Source of the DNA: Candidatus Gallispira edinburgensis
GTDB taxonomy: Bacteria; Bacillota; Clostridia; Lachnospirales; CAG-274
Direction of reading: 5' to 3'
NCBI GenBank assembly: GCA_904395805.1
Contig: CAJFNV010000073.1
Coordinates: 1-44,536 of the forward strand
DNA: 44,536 nt
Both the position numbers and the translations under genes were made by a program. Shown piece by piece: positions 8,327 through 17,162 of the stretch (positions within the stretch are counted from its first letter, which is position 1; the number at the start of each line of letters is the position of its first letter). The notes under the pieces were generated by a model that ran no database searches, had not been told where the DNA came from, and worked only from the letters and a program-made list of their open reading frames with translations.

Positions 8327-8480
8327 GCAATACTGTCCAACCTAAAGAATTAACATAGACCTGTCTGTTCAAAAAGGCGGAGTGCCCGCCCCCTTGGCTC
8401 CTTTGTAAAGGAGCTGTCACCGCAAGGTGACTGAGGATTTTCTTTATTTATGCACAGCTGACTGAGGTTTTTTCGTTAAA
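8327..8480. mobile_element. Inverted-repeat element family, truncated copy A
   Basis: Begins GCAATACTGTCCAACCTAA (8327-8345), matching the left terminal repeat of copies B (18761) and C (37575). It then shares with them the run ending in AAAAAGGCGG-GTGCCCGCC and a hairpin module from 8396: GGCTCC..AAAGGAGCT, tip GTCACC-GCAA-GGTGAC (8416-8431), CTGAGGATTTT. A second partial module, CAGCTGACTGAGGTTTTTT, ends near 8473. No right terminal repeat was found, so this copy appears truncated. No coding potential. Confidence 0.7.
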
Positions 8481-8506
8481 CCACACTATTTGGCAAAGAA
8501 CCTTCA

Positions 8507-9238
8507 TTATTTACCGAATATTTTAGTTTTAATGACCACAAGCATAAACAAAGGCAATTGAAGCATTCTCACAAACCTTGACGGCTGTGTAATAAGTCTG
8601 TAAAACCACTCAAGTCCATGGTCAATAAAGAACTGAGGTGCCCTCTTTACATTGCCGCTCATAACATCAAAGCTTCCTCCCACACCTATAGCAAGCTTAA
8701 CATTCAGCTCTTTAATATGGTCATATATCCACTTTTCCTGTTTTGGGAAGCCTATGCCTACAAGGAGGAGATCAGGCTTTAATTCATTTATCTCTGCAAT
8801 TATTTCCTTTTCCCTTTCCTTGTCGAAATAACCGTTCGCCGTCCCCACGACCTTAAGTCCCTTATACTTAGCCTCCATAACCTCTTTGGCTGTATCGGTA
8901 ACACCGGGAGCGCCGCCAAAGAAATATGCGGTTTTGCCCATATCCTTCATTTTGTCAAAAATTCCCTGAACAAGGTCGTAGCCTGCAACTCTGTGCTTTA
9001 TGGGATTTTTTGTAAATCTGGAGCCGTATACAATGCCGATACCGTCAGGCACATTCATTGTACTTGAATTAAGAATTTCCATAAACTCCTTATTTTTACG
9101 GGCTTCCATTACCATTTCAGGATTAGGCGTATATATTATGGATTTTCCATTGCCCTTTAAACAGGAAACCGCCCTGCTGACAGCCTCCTCAGGGGTAATG
9201 TCTGCAAAAGGCACTCCTAAAATTCTGCATATACTCAT
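8507..9238 (-). CDS. tagA: TagA/WecG-family N-acetylmannosaminyltransferase
   Basis: GT26 glycosyltransferase, 243 residues, expected to add ManNAc from UDP-ManNAc to a GlcNAc-pyrophosphoryl-undecaprenol lipid at the inner membrane face, the committed step for teichoic-acid-like or secondary cell wall polymers. Family residues are present: Thr37 in TPNPE and Asp65 in VPDGIG, equivalent to the catalytic Thr and Asp described in Thermoanaerobacter TagA; also FFGGAPG near 107 and GFPKQEKWI near 165. The C-terminal segment (FYRLITQPSRFVRMLQLP...) is basic and hydrophobic as expected for membrane docking. It is the last gene of the polysaccharide operon. The WecC-like enzyme in the operon supports ManNAc/ManNAcA chemistry. 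Confidence 0.9.
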   Translation of the reverse strand: MSICRILGVPFADITPEEAVSRAVSCLKGNGKSIIYTPNPEMVMEARKNKEFMEILNSSTMNVPDGIGIVYGSRFTKNPIKHRVAGYDLVQGIFDKMKDMGKTAYFFGGAPGVTDTAKEVMEAKYKGLKVVGTANGYFDKEREKEIIAEINELKPDLLLVGIGFPKQEKWIYDHIKELNVKLAIGVGGSFDVMSGNVKRAPQFFIDHGLEWFYRLITQPSRFVRMLQLPLFMLVVIKTKIFGK

Positions 9239-9289
9239 AGTCTACCTCATAAATTTCAACTTACTTTTTAATAAATTCCTTAAATTCAC

Positions 9290-9733
9290 TTACTGAATAG
9301 TATAGCTTCCCTTAACAAGGAACCATGCAGCCTCGGTAACCTTAAATCCTCTTCCGTCAGCTCTCGGAATAATATTTAAATGATTGAGAGAGGCACTGTG
9401 TCCGTTATATAATGTCTGTCCTGTTGTAGCATCGGTAATGCCTTCACTTCCGCTTAAAACAACTCCGGCCTTACCAGCTCTTAAAATCATTTCCGTACCT
9501 TCGCCGCCTATAATAGTCTTGCCTACTGCAACGCTTACAGGTGTAAATGTTATTGCTGTTGAAGTACTTCCTCCTGAGCCTATTAAAGACATAACCTGTT
9601 CTATCTTGTCATCCACATAGCTCTTTGAAACAAGAGGATCAGACTCGGAACCTGCATCAGCCCCGTAAACACTGCCCATTATCATAACTGCACTTGCAAT
9701 TACACCTAATAAGCCGACTAAAAATCTTTTCAT
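9290..9733 (-). CDS. Small secreted protein of unknown function
   Basis: 147 residues. Sec signal peptide with a hydrophobic core at residues 4-21 and probable cleavage near VYGA-DAG; no lipobox. The mature protein starts with SDPLVSKSYVDDKIEQVM, a short helical segment, then a Gly/Ser/Thr linker and a beta-rich part (TIIGGEGTEMILRAGKAGVVL ... LNHLNIIPRADGRGFKV). I recall similar secreted proteins in spore-forming clostridia but know no function. The ATG overlaps the csaB stop codon (ATGA), so the two are tightly coupled. A structural or surface role linked to the pyruvylated polymer is an inference from position. Confidence 0.8.
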   Translation of the reverse strand: MKRFLVGLLGVIASAVMIMGSVYGADAGSESDPLVSKSYVDDKIEQVMSLIGSGGSTSTAITFTPVSVAVGKTIIGGEGTEMILRAGKAGVVLSGSEGITDATTGQTLYNGHSASLNHLNIIPRADGRGFKVTEAAWFLVKGSYTIQ

Positions 9734-10866
9734 TTCCTTTTTCTCTCCTTTTCACTTCTGATAATATCAAGCTGTTTGGCAAGAAGTATGTCATTCTCTT
9801 CAGCCTTAGCCGTCATAATATCAGCCTTGCTCTTCAATATACCTTTATATCTCTCCATATTTTCAAATATGTCCAAAGTTGTAGATGTTATCTTGTCACT
9901 GTCAAGCTTTTCCTTTCTTACATCTCCCCCTTCGGGCATATCAAGTTCTTTTAAATAATACTCTATTTTAGGGTCATAAATAATTCCAACCATAGGCACA
10001 TTTTTAACTGCCGCAAAAATAAGGGTATGAAGTCTCATACTCACCATAACATCAACTCTGCCAACAATACCCATCATTTCGGCAGGAGTATATCTTTTGG
10101 TAAGTATATATGACTTATTCTTCATCATTGAAGAAACCTTCTTTGAAATAACTATATCATTTGGAAACTGCATAGGTATAAAAATAATTTCCTTTCCCGT
10201 TTCCGCAATATTGTCACAAGCTCTCGCTATCTTTGAAATATAGTCATCGCCATATTTAGCCTTCGACCATGCCCTTACGGACACCCCTACTCGAGGCTTT
10301 CCTCTTTCTATAAAGCCTTCATTCAAAATCAGCTTTTCAGCCTCTTCGTCTCCTATACTTTCAAGTTTGAAAGCAGCATCTGCAGTTACAGTAACATTTG
10401 GGTTGCTTACACCTATATTTCTTAGATCCGCCTCTGAAAGCTTTTCCCTTAATGTTATAACATCAACAGTGTTTATAACAGAGCGCACAAGACGCTGATT
10501 AAGCTTGCCTGTCACAGGTCCGATACCGTTTGCATACAGCATGACCCTTTTTCCGAAAAGTTTTGCAAGCTTTATAAGGCTTAAGTAGTACAAAAGAGAA
10601 CGTGTGCTTGTCCCGTTCTGAAGCAATGTTCCTCCTCCGCTTAAAACAATGTCACTGTTTCTTATAGCAGACAATACCTGAAGCACATTAAACCTCTGTA
10701 CAGACTTTACGTTATATTCAGTTTTTGTAAATTCAGGATTATGACTAAGGGCAGTGATATCCACATCATCGGCAAGACCTCTTATATTTGTGGTCATTGC
10801 CTTAAGTATAGCTTCATCACCGCAGTTGCCAAAGCCATGATAGCCTGCTATCAACAGATTGATCAT
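9730..10866 (-). CDS. csaB: Polysaccharide pyruvyl transferase (CsaB)
   Basis: Adds pyruvate as a ketal to a cell wall polysaccharide; in Bacillus, Paenibacillus and Thermus this modification is what SLH-domain surface proteins bind. It has 378 residues. The PS_pyruv_trans domain covers about residues 12-305: N-terminal YHGFGNCGDEA (9-19), SGGGTLLQ (76-83), YANGIGP (111-117) and the conserved SMRLH (276-280) with IYDPK (296-300). CCGGAGG precedes the ATG. The 59-bp gap upstream contains a small GTCTTTA/TAAAGAC hairpin (10886-10902). No SLH-domain protein is encoded in the window, so its clients must lie elsewhere. Confidence 0.92.
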   Translation of the reverse strand: MINLLIAGYHGFGNCGDEAILKAMTTNIRGLADDVDITALSHNPEFTKTEYNVKSVQRFNVLQVLSAIRNSDIVLSGGGTLLQNGTSTRSLLYYLSLIKLAKLFGKRVMLYANGIGPVTGKLNQRLVRSVINTVDVITLREKLSEADLRNIGVSNPNVTVTADAAFKLESIGDEEAEKLILNEGFIERGKPRVGVSVRAWSKAKYGDDYISKIARACDNIAETGKEIIFIPMQFPNDIVISKKVSSMMKNKSYILTKRYTPAEMMGIVGRVDVMVSMRLHTLIFAAVKNVPMVGIIYDPKIEYYLKELDMPEGGDVRKEKLDSDKITSTTLDIFENMERYKGILKSKADIMTAKAEENDILLAKQLDIIRSEKERKRK

Positions 10867-10925
10867 AACATTACCTCCGGAGCAAGTCTTTATACTAAAG
10901 ACCTGATTACTTTTCGGAATTAAAT

Positions 10926-12296
10926 TTAATTGTTTATTTTTTTATACTCATAATACCATATATTCATAACTACAGCCACAAACATCCAGAAAAGGCTTGT
11001 CATCATAGGCACTTCAAAAACATTTTCAAAGAAATTATGAACTATAACACCGCAAAGACCTGCCATAATACCAGTTGACAATTCCCTTGAAAGCTTGGTT
11101 GAAGCAATTTTCATGGTTCTGAATCCGTTTACAACCACAGAATACATAAGTGCAGCAAAGGCAGAGAATCCCACTATGCCTGATTCAACGGCAGTTTTAA
11201 GCCAGTAGTTATCCATATAAAAGGTCTTTACGACCTCTGTATCCACAATAGTCTGCAAATCATGGTTTATAGCAACGGCACCGCCGAAATGACCTAAACC
11301 TATACCGAAAACAGGCTGATTTGCAAATATTTTAAGTCCCGTGATCCATCTTACAAGACGTCCGCCCTTTAACGAAGACTCTATGTATTCAGGGCTTAAC
11401 ATATAGCTTATTCTGTTTCCCACGCTTGGCACAGCCACTACAACCAGAACAACACACACAATACAAGGGATAATAAGCCTTTTATCCTTTAAAAGAACAT
11501 ATATACCTATTGCAACTGCAAATCCTATCCATGCACCTCTTGAAGAAGTAAACACAAGACTTGCCATCATACAAAGTACAATAATCGCAAACAAAATCTT
11601 GCCCTTAGTATTTTTATTTACAACAGCAAGAGAAATCGCCATAGGTGATGCCAGTGTCAAAAGTGAACCGAATATATTAGGACTTGTAAATATGGAATAT
11701 ACCCTTGTTCTTACACCTGCCTCATTCTGATCGACCCATCCTGCAGGCATTTCAACACCGATAATATACTGATAAATACCATGGAGAGCAAGAAGCCCCA
11801 CTACTATAACAAAGAATGTTGTAACACCCTTTGCAGTCTTTTCTCCCCTCAAAAGCTGTATTACAACAAAATACCAGAGCATATACTGTACAATTGCCCT
11901 GAATCCCTCAAGAGCAATGCTGTAATCGGGAGAATTTATAATAAGGCATATTATCATAGCACTTATAAATATAAAAAGAGGTATATCCATTGGAGAAGTC
12001 TTAAATCCCTCGTCCTTACGGTTTGCGATCCACTTGAATATCCACAGCATTACAAGAAGTATGAAAAAAAGCTCGTCCCACACACTTCCAAGAGCCCCTC
12101 CAAAGGCTCTGAGAACAGTATCTATAACACCAAAAGCAGCCAATATAAACACAGCCACTTCATATCTGCACAAAATAACACTTACAGCCACCACAACAGC
12201 TACAACAGCAAGAGCAGCCACAGGTCCCAGAGTACCGCATCCAAGCCCCAGGAGCAAACCTGTCAATATAATTAAAGCAACATTTCTTTTACTCAA
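10926..12296 (-). CDS. O-antigen ligase/polymerase-family membrane protein
   Basis: 456-residue polytopic membrane protein with about ten to twelve hydrophobic segments. The Wzy_C (O-antigen ligase-like) signature is present: SSRGAWIGF near residue 254, then after further membrane segments an extracytoplasmic loop with NQPVFGIGLGHFGGAV near 332-347. Members polymerise lipid-linked repeat units or ligate finished glycans outside the membrane. It lies between a small membrane protein and csaB in the polysaccharide operon. The start is TTG after GGTGG (MSKRNVALIILTG), since no ATG is better placed. Which role, ligase or polymerase, cannot be told from sequence alone. Confidence 0.85.
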   Translation of the reverse strand: MSKRNVALIILTGLLLGLGCGTLGPVAALAVVAVVVAVSVILCRYEVAVFILAAFGVIDTVLRAFGGALGSVWDELFFILLVMLWIFKWIANRKDEGFKTSPMDIPLFIFISAMIICLIINSPDYSIALEGFRAIVQYMLWYFVVIQLLRGEKTAKGVTTFFVIVVGLLALHGIYQYIIGVEMPAGWVDQNEAGVRTRVYSIFTSPNIFGSLLTLASPMAISLAVVNKNTKGKILFAIIVLCMMASLVFTSSRGAWIGFAVAIGIYVLLKDKRLIIPCIVCVVLVVVAVPSVGNRISYMLSPEYIESSLKGGRLVRWITGLKIFANQPVFGIGLGHFGGAVAINHDLQTIVDTEVVKTFYMDNYWLKTAVESGIVGFSAFAALMYSVVVNGFRTMKIASTKLSRELSTGIMAGLCGVIVHNFFENVFEVPMMTSLFWMFVAVVMNIWYYEYKKINN

Positions 12297-12307
12297 AAAA
12301 CCACCAA

Positions 12308-12862
12308 CTATCTGATTAAATCAATGAATTCAGCAAATAACCTCAATACAGCACTGCCTTTCAAAGCACCCTTGCACAAAGAAATTACAACACATAAAAG
12401 CCCAAGTACAAACACTGCAATACACATTATTACATTAACAGCAGACATTCCCCCTGCATACATAAGGGCAATAATACTTCCCGCTGCAATACTCATAAAT
12501 AATATTCCAAAGCCCATAAGCTTGCTTTCAGCAGAAGCATTATATACCTTTACAGTGTCCTCTGCAGCCCTGCTGCCTGAAAGCCAGCCGGACATAAATG
12601 AATTGATCCAGCCGAAAAGCCTGTCAAAAAGTGCCGCTATAGACATTATGATCCTGTATACAAAGCTGTATCTGTAATAAGGCTTTTTATTTCCATATTT
12701 AGAAAGAATTCCGTATATCACGCTGTTTTTAAAGCAGACTGCAATTCCTGTCATATTTTTTTTAAGTCTGCTGTTATTATAAGCTGCATCAAAGGCTTTT
12801 ACTATACTCATGAGAGCTGATATTACAAAACTTTCTTTAAAAATAACAACCAAGCTCTTCAT
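12308..12862 (-). CDS. Small membrane protein, unknown function
   Basis: 184 residues. The N-terminal half is basic and amphipathic (MKSLVVIFKESFVISALMSIVKAF...YNNSRLKKNM). A central region contains YYRYSFVYRIIMSIAALFDRLFGW, and two strong membrane segments occupy about residues 113-133 and 138-163. I do not recognise a named family. It sits between the DUF4330 gene (12-bp gap) and the ligase/polymerase gene (11-bp gap), so it is clearly co-expressed with polysaccharide assembly and may be a partner of one of them. The ribosome binding site AGGAGATGG supports the start. Confidence 0.75.
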   Translation of the reverse strand: MKSLVVIFKESFVISALMSIVKAFDAAYNNSRLKKNMTGIAVCFKNSVIYGILSKYGNKKPYYRYSFVYRIIMSIAALFDRLFGWINSFMSGWLSGSRAAEDTVKVYNASAESKLMGFGILFMSIAAGSIIALMYAGGMSAVNVIMCIAVFVLGLLCVVISLCKGALKGSAVLRLFAEFIDLIR

Positions 12863-12874
12863 TAAGCCATCTCC

Positions 12875-13381
12875 TTACTCATCCTTAAATTCAACGCCTC
12901 TTATTTTAGCATTTGCCTCAACAGTCTGAGTCTTTATAATATAACTGTATCCGACTCTCGCTTCCTGTCCTCCAACTTTAATTGTAATATTTGAAGGATC
13001 GATTTTTTCCTTAACAACAACAGTTACATCCTTCCATATAGGATGCTCACTGTAAACAGCCTTACCTTCACTGTTTACACCTACATATGCGGCAGGCTCA
13101 ACCTTTATATCCACAATCTCGGCATCTGTATACTTGCCGCCTGCAACTATATGGTCACCTATATTAAGAGATTCTGCAACCTCAGGTACCTGTAAACTTG
13201 CAAAAGCAGTTACATAGCAGTACTGATCCTCACTTGCAGGATTCAGTCCGTTTGCATTAAGCTTTGATGAAGTAAATCTTACCACAACCGCTGCCACAAT
13301 TGCAATAATAATAACTACTACCACCAGATCCACAATGTTTAATTTTCCGAATAATTTACCCTTTTCATCAACGAGCTTCAT
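12875..13381 (-). CDS. DUF4330-family membrane-anchored protein
   Basis: 168 residues: a short cytoplasmic tail (MKLVDEKGKLFGKLN), one membrane helix at about 16-38 (IVDLVVVVIIIAIVAAVVVRF), and an extracytoplasmic beta-rich domain ending IRGVEFKDE. This matches the DUF4330 pattern; function unknown. The longest frame starts at GTG 13390, but AAAGGAG is correctly placed for the ATG at 13381, which also overlaps the glycosyltransferase stop as ATGA. Its position between a glycosyltransferase and the membrane polymer genes suggests a structural or accessory role in glycan export (inference). Confidence 0.82.
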   Translation of the reverse strand: MKLVDEKGKLFGKLNIVDLVVVVIIIAIVAAVVVRFTSSKLNANGLNPASEDQYCYVTAFASLQVPEVAESLNIGDHIVAGGKYTDAEIVDIKVEPAAYVGVNSEGKAVYSEHPIWKDVTVVVKEKIDPSNITIKVGGQEARVGYSYIIKTQTVEANAKIRGVEFKDE

Positions 13382-14517
13382 TTTCTGCACTCCTTTATAA
13401 TTTTATTGTATATATTAATATGGGTATTTGCCATAGACTCAACAGAAAAGTTTTCAAGAGCCCTTTTATAAAACTCATTACCCATTTTTATTCTCAGTTC
13501 ATCGTCATTGCAAAGTTTTTCAAGCTTATCCGCAAAGGCATTATAATCTCCCGAAGGCACAAGGTAACCGCTTTTACCGTCCTCTATCATTTCGGGTATC
13601 CCCCCTACAGCCGTAGCAACTGTTGCCTTTTTCATTCTTGCTCCTTCAAGAAGAGCATATGGAAAGCTTTCCGAATATGAGCTTAATGTATTCACATCAA
13701 TATGCTTGTAAAAGCTGTTCATAACAACGGAATTCATTATCTGACCTATCATATGAACCCTGTCATTAAGTCCCTTTTCATTGACGTAAGCTTCACAGCT
13801 GTCCCACATTTCACCGTCACCGAATACAATAAATTCAATGTTATCGCATCTCTTTGCAAGTACGTTTGCTGCCTTTAAAAACACATCTACGCCTTTAACG
13901 GCAAAAAGCCTTGCTGCAATACCCACATATTTCTTATTGGGGTCATACTGCATATGTATTCTGTCAAAGAATCTTTCCTTGTCGAGAATTTCAAGCTCAG
14001 GCTTAAAGTCAATACCATTGTATATAACTTCAATTCTCTCCTCTTTAAAGCCTCTTTTTATAAGCATATTTTTAAAGGCTTGGGTCACACACAGAACATG
14101 GTCAAATCTTCTCAATGCATATGAATTTATAGGAGTATACACCATCTGCTTTCGTGCATTATCCTTAAAATCCAGCTTGTAATCACTGTGAAGAGTGGTT
14201 ATCATTGGAGCCTTGACCCTGTGCATTATAAACAGTGATATATAATTTGCCCTTGCCCCGTGGCAATGGACTATATCGCATCCGCTGTTATTGATATAAT
14301 CGCATATCTTCTTATTTACAGAGAGGTCATATCTCTTTGTCTGTGGTATAATTGTAACGGGAATACCAAGCTCTCTTGCCTCCTCTGTAAATATCCCCTC
14401 CATAATGCAAAGAAGCTCTACATCAATATTAAGTTTTCTAAGATTATCAAGTAGAGTAAGCACATGAGTTTTTGCGCCCCCTGTATCTCCTCCGCTTATG
14501 AAGTGTAAAATTTTCAT
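13378..14517 (-). CDS. Glycosyltransferase family 4
   Basis: 379-residue GT-B fold enzyme expected to add a sugar from an activated donor to the growing lipid-linked glycan in the cytoplasm. N-terminal acceptor-side motif SGGDTGGAKTH (residues 8-18); the donor-binding half carries VGIAARLFAVKGVDVFLKAA and the EX7E-type motif SESFPYALLEGARM near 280-293, with VATAVGGIPEMIEDGKSGYLVP following. These are typical of GT4 retaining enzymes. It is coupled by a 4-base overlap to the DUF4330 gene and separated by 10 bp from the other glycosyltransferase. Sugar specificity unknown. Confidence 0.92.
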   Translation of the reverse strand: MKILHFISGGDTGGAKTHVLTLLDNLRKLNIDVELLCIMEGIFTEEARELGIPVTIIPQTKRYDLSVNKKICDYINNSGCDIVHCHGARANYISLFIMHRVKAPMITTLHSDYKLDFKDNARKQMVYTPINSYALRRFDHVLCVTQAFKNMLIKRGFKEERIEVIYNGIDFKPELEILDKERFFDRIHMQYDPNKKYVGIAARLFAVKGVDVFLKAANVLAKRCDNIEFIVFGDGEMWDSCEAYVNEKGLNDRVHMIGQIMNSVVMNSFYKHIDVNTLSSYSESFPYALLEGARMKKATVATAVGGIPEMIEDGKSGYLVPSGDYNAFADKLEKLCNDDELRIKMGNEFYKRALENFSVESMANTHINIYNKIIKECRK

Positions 14518-14527
14518 AATATCACCA

Positions 14528-15778
14528 TTAATTCATACTGTCAAAAACATGAGCAAGCTTCTCTGTAAGTTTCTTTCTTTCAAAGCCCTCTATAACACTT
14601 CTGTCAGGCTCAAAATCAAGTTTTCCCTTACACCACTTGTCATAATATTCCTTGATGTTTGCCTTTATCTGTTCCACATCATCGGTATTTGCAACAATAC
14701 CAATTTTGCTTTCATTTACAAGATCTGCGGCACAGCCTTCCGGCAAAATAGCAAGGACAGGTCTGTTTGTATTCATATATTCAAAAATTTTGCCTGTATA
14801 AAAGGCATTTGCACCTCTGCCGCTGCCCTCAATAAGTACAAGAACATCGGCACCCATCTGGTGCTCTATACATACATTATGGGGAACATAGCCCACTATT
14901 TCAAAGCTGTCTGTAAGTCCGAAACTGTCTATCTGTGACTGGAGCTTGTCCCTGTGATAATTTCCTATAAGCTTTATTTTAATTTTGCTTCCCTCAATTT
15001 TTCCCTCTTCCTTAAGCTCCTTTAAAGCTTCAAAGAAAGTATCAGGCTTTCTTCTTCCGTAAAGGGCACCTGTATATACCATTGTAAGCCTGTCATTATT
15101 CGGTTTCACACTGCTGTCAAAACCTGCAAAATCCTCTGCATCATATCCGTTTGGTATAAATACAAAATTATCACCTGATATATTGTTATTCCTTATAAAA
15201 TTCTCTCTCATTACCGGAGTATTTGTAATAAGCATATCAGCAGTTGTCACAACACTGTGCTCCATATTCTTTTCTATTCTTGTTCTTACAGGATTGTATG
15301 GATTGTCAAGAGTATATGGATTATTTGTCCATTCATCCCTGAAATCTGCAGCCCACTTTATTTCCGGCATTTTCTTCTTGATATATAATCCCAGAAGATG
15401 GTCACTGTAAGGCGCCGAAGTGGTATATATAATGTCAATACCTTCACCTCTTATGACTTCAAGTGCCTTTTTTCTTGAAGCCTTGTACCAGAAATAAGCT
15501 GTATCGGGAATAATAAACTTACCCAAAACCTTTCCGGGTATCCTCATTATACCCTTAAGTTCAGGCAGTTCATAAGCCTTTGTCCTGTAAATTTTAACTC
15601 CCTCAGGCACATCCTTTAAAAGAGTTTCGTCTTTAAGGGGCATATTGCCTACCTCTCTCGTAAAGACAACAGGCTCATAACCGAAAGCCCTTAAATGCTT
15701 TACAAACTTGACACTTCTCTGTACGCCTGAGCCGCCCATAGGCGGAAACTGATTTGCTATTATCAATACCTTTTTCAT
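14528..15778 (-). CDS. Glycosyltransferase family 4-like protein
   Basis: 416-residue GT-B glycosyltransferase. It begins MKKVLIIANQFPPMGGSGVQRSVKF, a conserved opening for WbuB/GT4-like enzymes with an N-terminal acceptor domain; the donor domain has MVYTGALYGRRKPDTFFEAL and EGSGRGANAFYTGKIFEYMNTNRPVLAI. The longest frame adds 24 residues to 15850, but that extension covers a 13-bp hairpin (15810-15844), and the ATG at 15778 has a modest AGG site 8 bases away and the normal family N-terminus, so I use it. Second of the two glycosyltransferases in this operon; substrate unknown. Confidence 0.88.
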   Translation of the reverse strand: MKKVLIIANQFPPMGGSGVQRSVKFVKHLRAFGYEPVVFTREVGNMPLKDETLLKDVPEGVKIYRTKAYELPELKGIMRIPGKVLGKFIIPDTAYFWYKASRKKALEVIRGEGIDIIYTTSAPYSDHLLGLYIKKKMPEIKWAADFRDEWTNNPYTLDNPYNPVRTRIEKNMEHSVVTTADMLITNTPVMRENFIRNNNISGDNFVFIPNGYDAEDFAGFDSSVKPNNDRLTMVYTGALYGRRKPDTFFEALKELKEEGKIEGSKIKIKLIGNYHRDKLQSQIDSFGLTDSFEIVGYVPHNVCIEHQMGADVLVLIEGSGRGANAFYTGKIFEYMNTNRPVLAILPEGCAADLVNESKIGIVANTDDVEQIKANIKEYYDKWCKGKLDFEPDRSVIEGFERKKLTEKLAHVFDSMN

Positions 15779-15809
15779 TTCAAATACCTGCCAGTAACAA
15801 TATTCAATT

Positions 15810-15844
15810 ATAATTCCAAAAGCCTTAAAGACTTTTGGAATTAT
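15810..15844 (-). other. 13-bp intercistronic hairpin
   Basis: Perfect stem ATAATTCCAAAAG (15810-15822) with 15832-15844, 9-base loop, starting 9 bases after the dehydrogenase stop codon. No long T-run follows on the minus strand, so it is more likely a message-stability or partial-termination element than a full terminator. Confidence 0.7.
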
Positions 15845-15853
15845 AAACAATAA

Positions 15854-17122
15854 TTAATTTTCTTCCTTGCCTTCACCTAAAAGCACATACTCAATGCCTG
15901 CTCCCGTAACATCATCTCTGTTCCAGAAGTTTCTTGTGTCAAGTATGACCTTATTATTCATATTTTCAGCCATCTTATTAAAGTCAACATTCCTGAACTG
16001 GTCATGATTTACACCAAGTACAACAATATCACTGTCCTTGCAGGCATCATACATTTCAAAGTTGTTTGCAACCTTTTCTGCTGCATGAGGGTCGCAAACC
16101 TTTACATTTACACCCTTAGCCTTTAACATATCCATAAGATGCATAACAGGAGATTCTCTTATATCATCAATATTAGGCTTATATGTAACACCGAATAATG
16201 TAACAGTCTTTCCTTCCAAGCCGCCTAATATCTTATCGATCTTATTCATAACAAACTCAGGCATAGAGTCATTGTTAAGTCTTGCCTGGTGAATAAGCTT
16301 TGCATTCTTACTCTTTTCAACAAGGAACCATGGGTCAAGGGCAATACAATGTCCTCCTACACCCGGACCCGGCTGTAAAATATTAACTCTCGGATGCTGA
16401 TTAGCCATTCTTATAACATCCCAGCAGTTTACACCAAGTTCTTCACTCATTTTGGCAAGCTCATTTGCAAGAGCAATATTTACATCTCTGAATGTATTTT
16501 CCATAAGCTTGCACATTTCGGCTGTAGTTGAAGTTGTAATAAATATTTCACCTTCAACGAAGCTTTCATAAATCTTTTTAACTTCAAGACTTGACTTTTC
16601 ATTTATACCGCCTACAATACGGCTGTTTGTTCTGAGCTCTTCAAGAACTCTTCCCGGAAGAATTCTTTCGGGAGAATGGGCAACGAGAAGTTCCTCACCG
16701 ATTTCAAAACCTGTTTCCTTAAGAATAGGAAGCATAAGGTCAAGTACAGTTCTCGGAGGTGAAGTTGACTCAAGTACAACAATTGCACCCTTTCTTACAC
16801 AAGGCACAATAGCCCTTGTAGCAGACTCAACAAATCTCATATCAGCAGTCTTGTCCTCATTAATAGGAGTAGGAACAGCTATGATATACACATCACAGCC
16901 AACAGGGCACTCAGTAGTCCCCACAAGATTGCCCTCTGCAACTACCTGCTTTACAAGGTCCCCAAGTCCCGGCTCTTCAATTATGATCTCACCCTTGTTA
17001 AGGGCATCAACAGCCTTCTGGTTAAGGTCATATCCTATAACCTTGTGACCCTTTGATGCAAACATGGCAGCAGTAGGCAGACCAACGTAGCCTATACCAA
17101 TTACACAAATGCTTTTTTTCAT
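15854..17122 (-). CDS. wecC: UDP-N-acetyl-D-mannosamine dehydrogenase-like (WecC) nucleotide sugar dehydrogenase
   Basis: 422-residue cytoplasmic enzyme of the UDP-Glc/GDP-Man dehydrogenase family, which oxidises C6 of a nucleotide sugar to a uronic acid with two NAD. Rossmann motif VIGIGYVGLP (7-16), STSPPRTV (119-126), SPERILPGR (150-158) and the catalytic Cys259 in GVGGHCIALDPWF are visible. STSPP and HSPERxLPG are characteristic of WecC-type (UDP-ManNAc) rather than UDP-glucose enzymes, and the ManNAc transferase TagA in the same operon agrees. No UDP-GlcNAc 2-epimerase is in the window, so the substrate call is well supported but not proven. Confidence 0.85.
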   Translation of the reverse strand: MKKSICVIGIGYVGLPTAAMFASKGHKVIGYDLNQKAVDALNKGEIIIEEPGLGDLVKQVVAEGNLVGTTECPVGCDVYIIAVPTPINEDKTADMRFVESATRAIVPCVRKGAIVVLESTSPPRTVLDLMLPILKETGFEIGEELLVAHSPERILPGRVLEELRTNSRIVGGINEKSSLEVKKIYESFVEGEIFITTSTTAEMCKLMENTFRDVNIALANELAKMSEELGVNCWDVIRMANQHPRVNILQPGPGVGGHCIALDPWFLVEKSKNAKLIHQARLNNDSMPEFVMNKIDKILGGLEGKTVTLFGVTYKPNIDDIRESPVMHLMDMLKAKGVNVKVCDPHAAEKVANNFEMYDACKDSDIVVLGVNHDQFRNVDFNKMAENMNNKVILDTRNFWNRDDVTGAGIEYVLLGEGKEEN

Positions 17123-17162
17123 TAGTTATATCTTCCTTTCCTGCTCTCTGCAGAGCAAAAAT

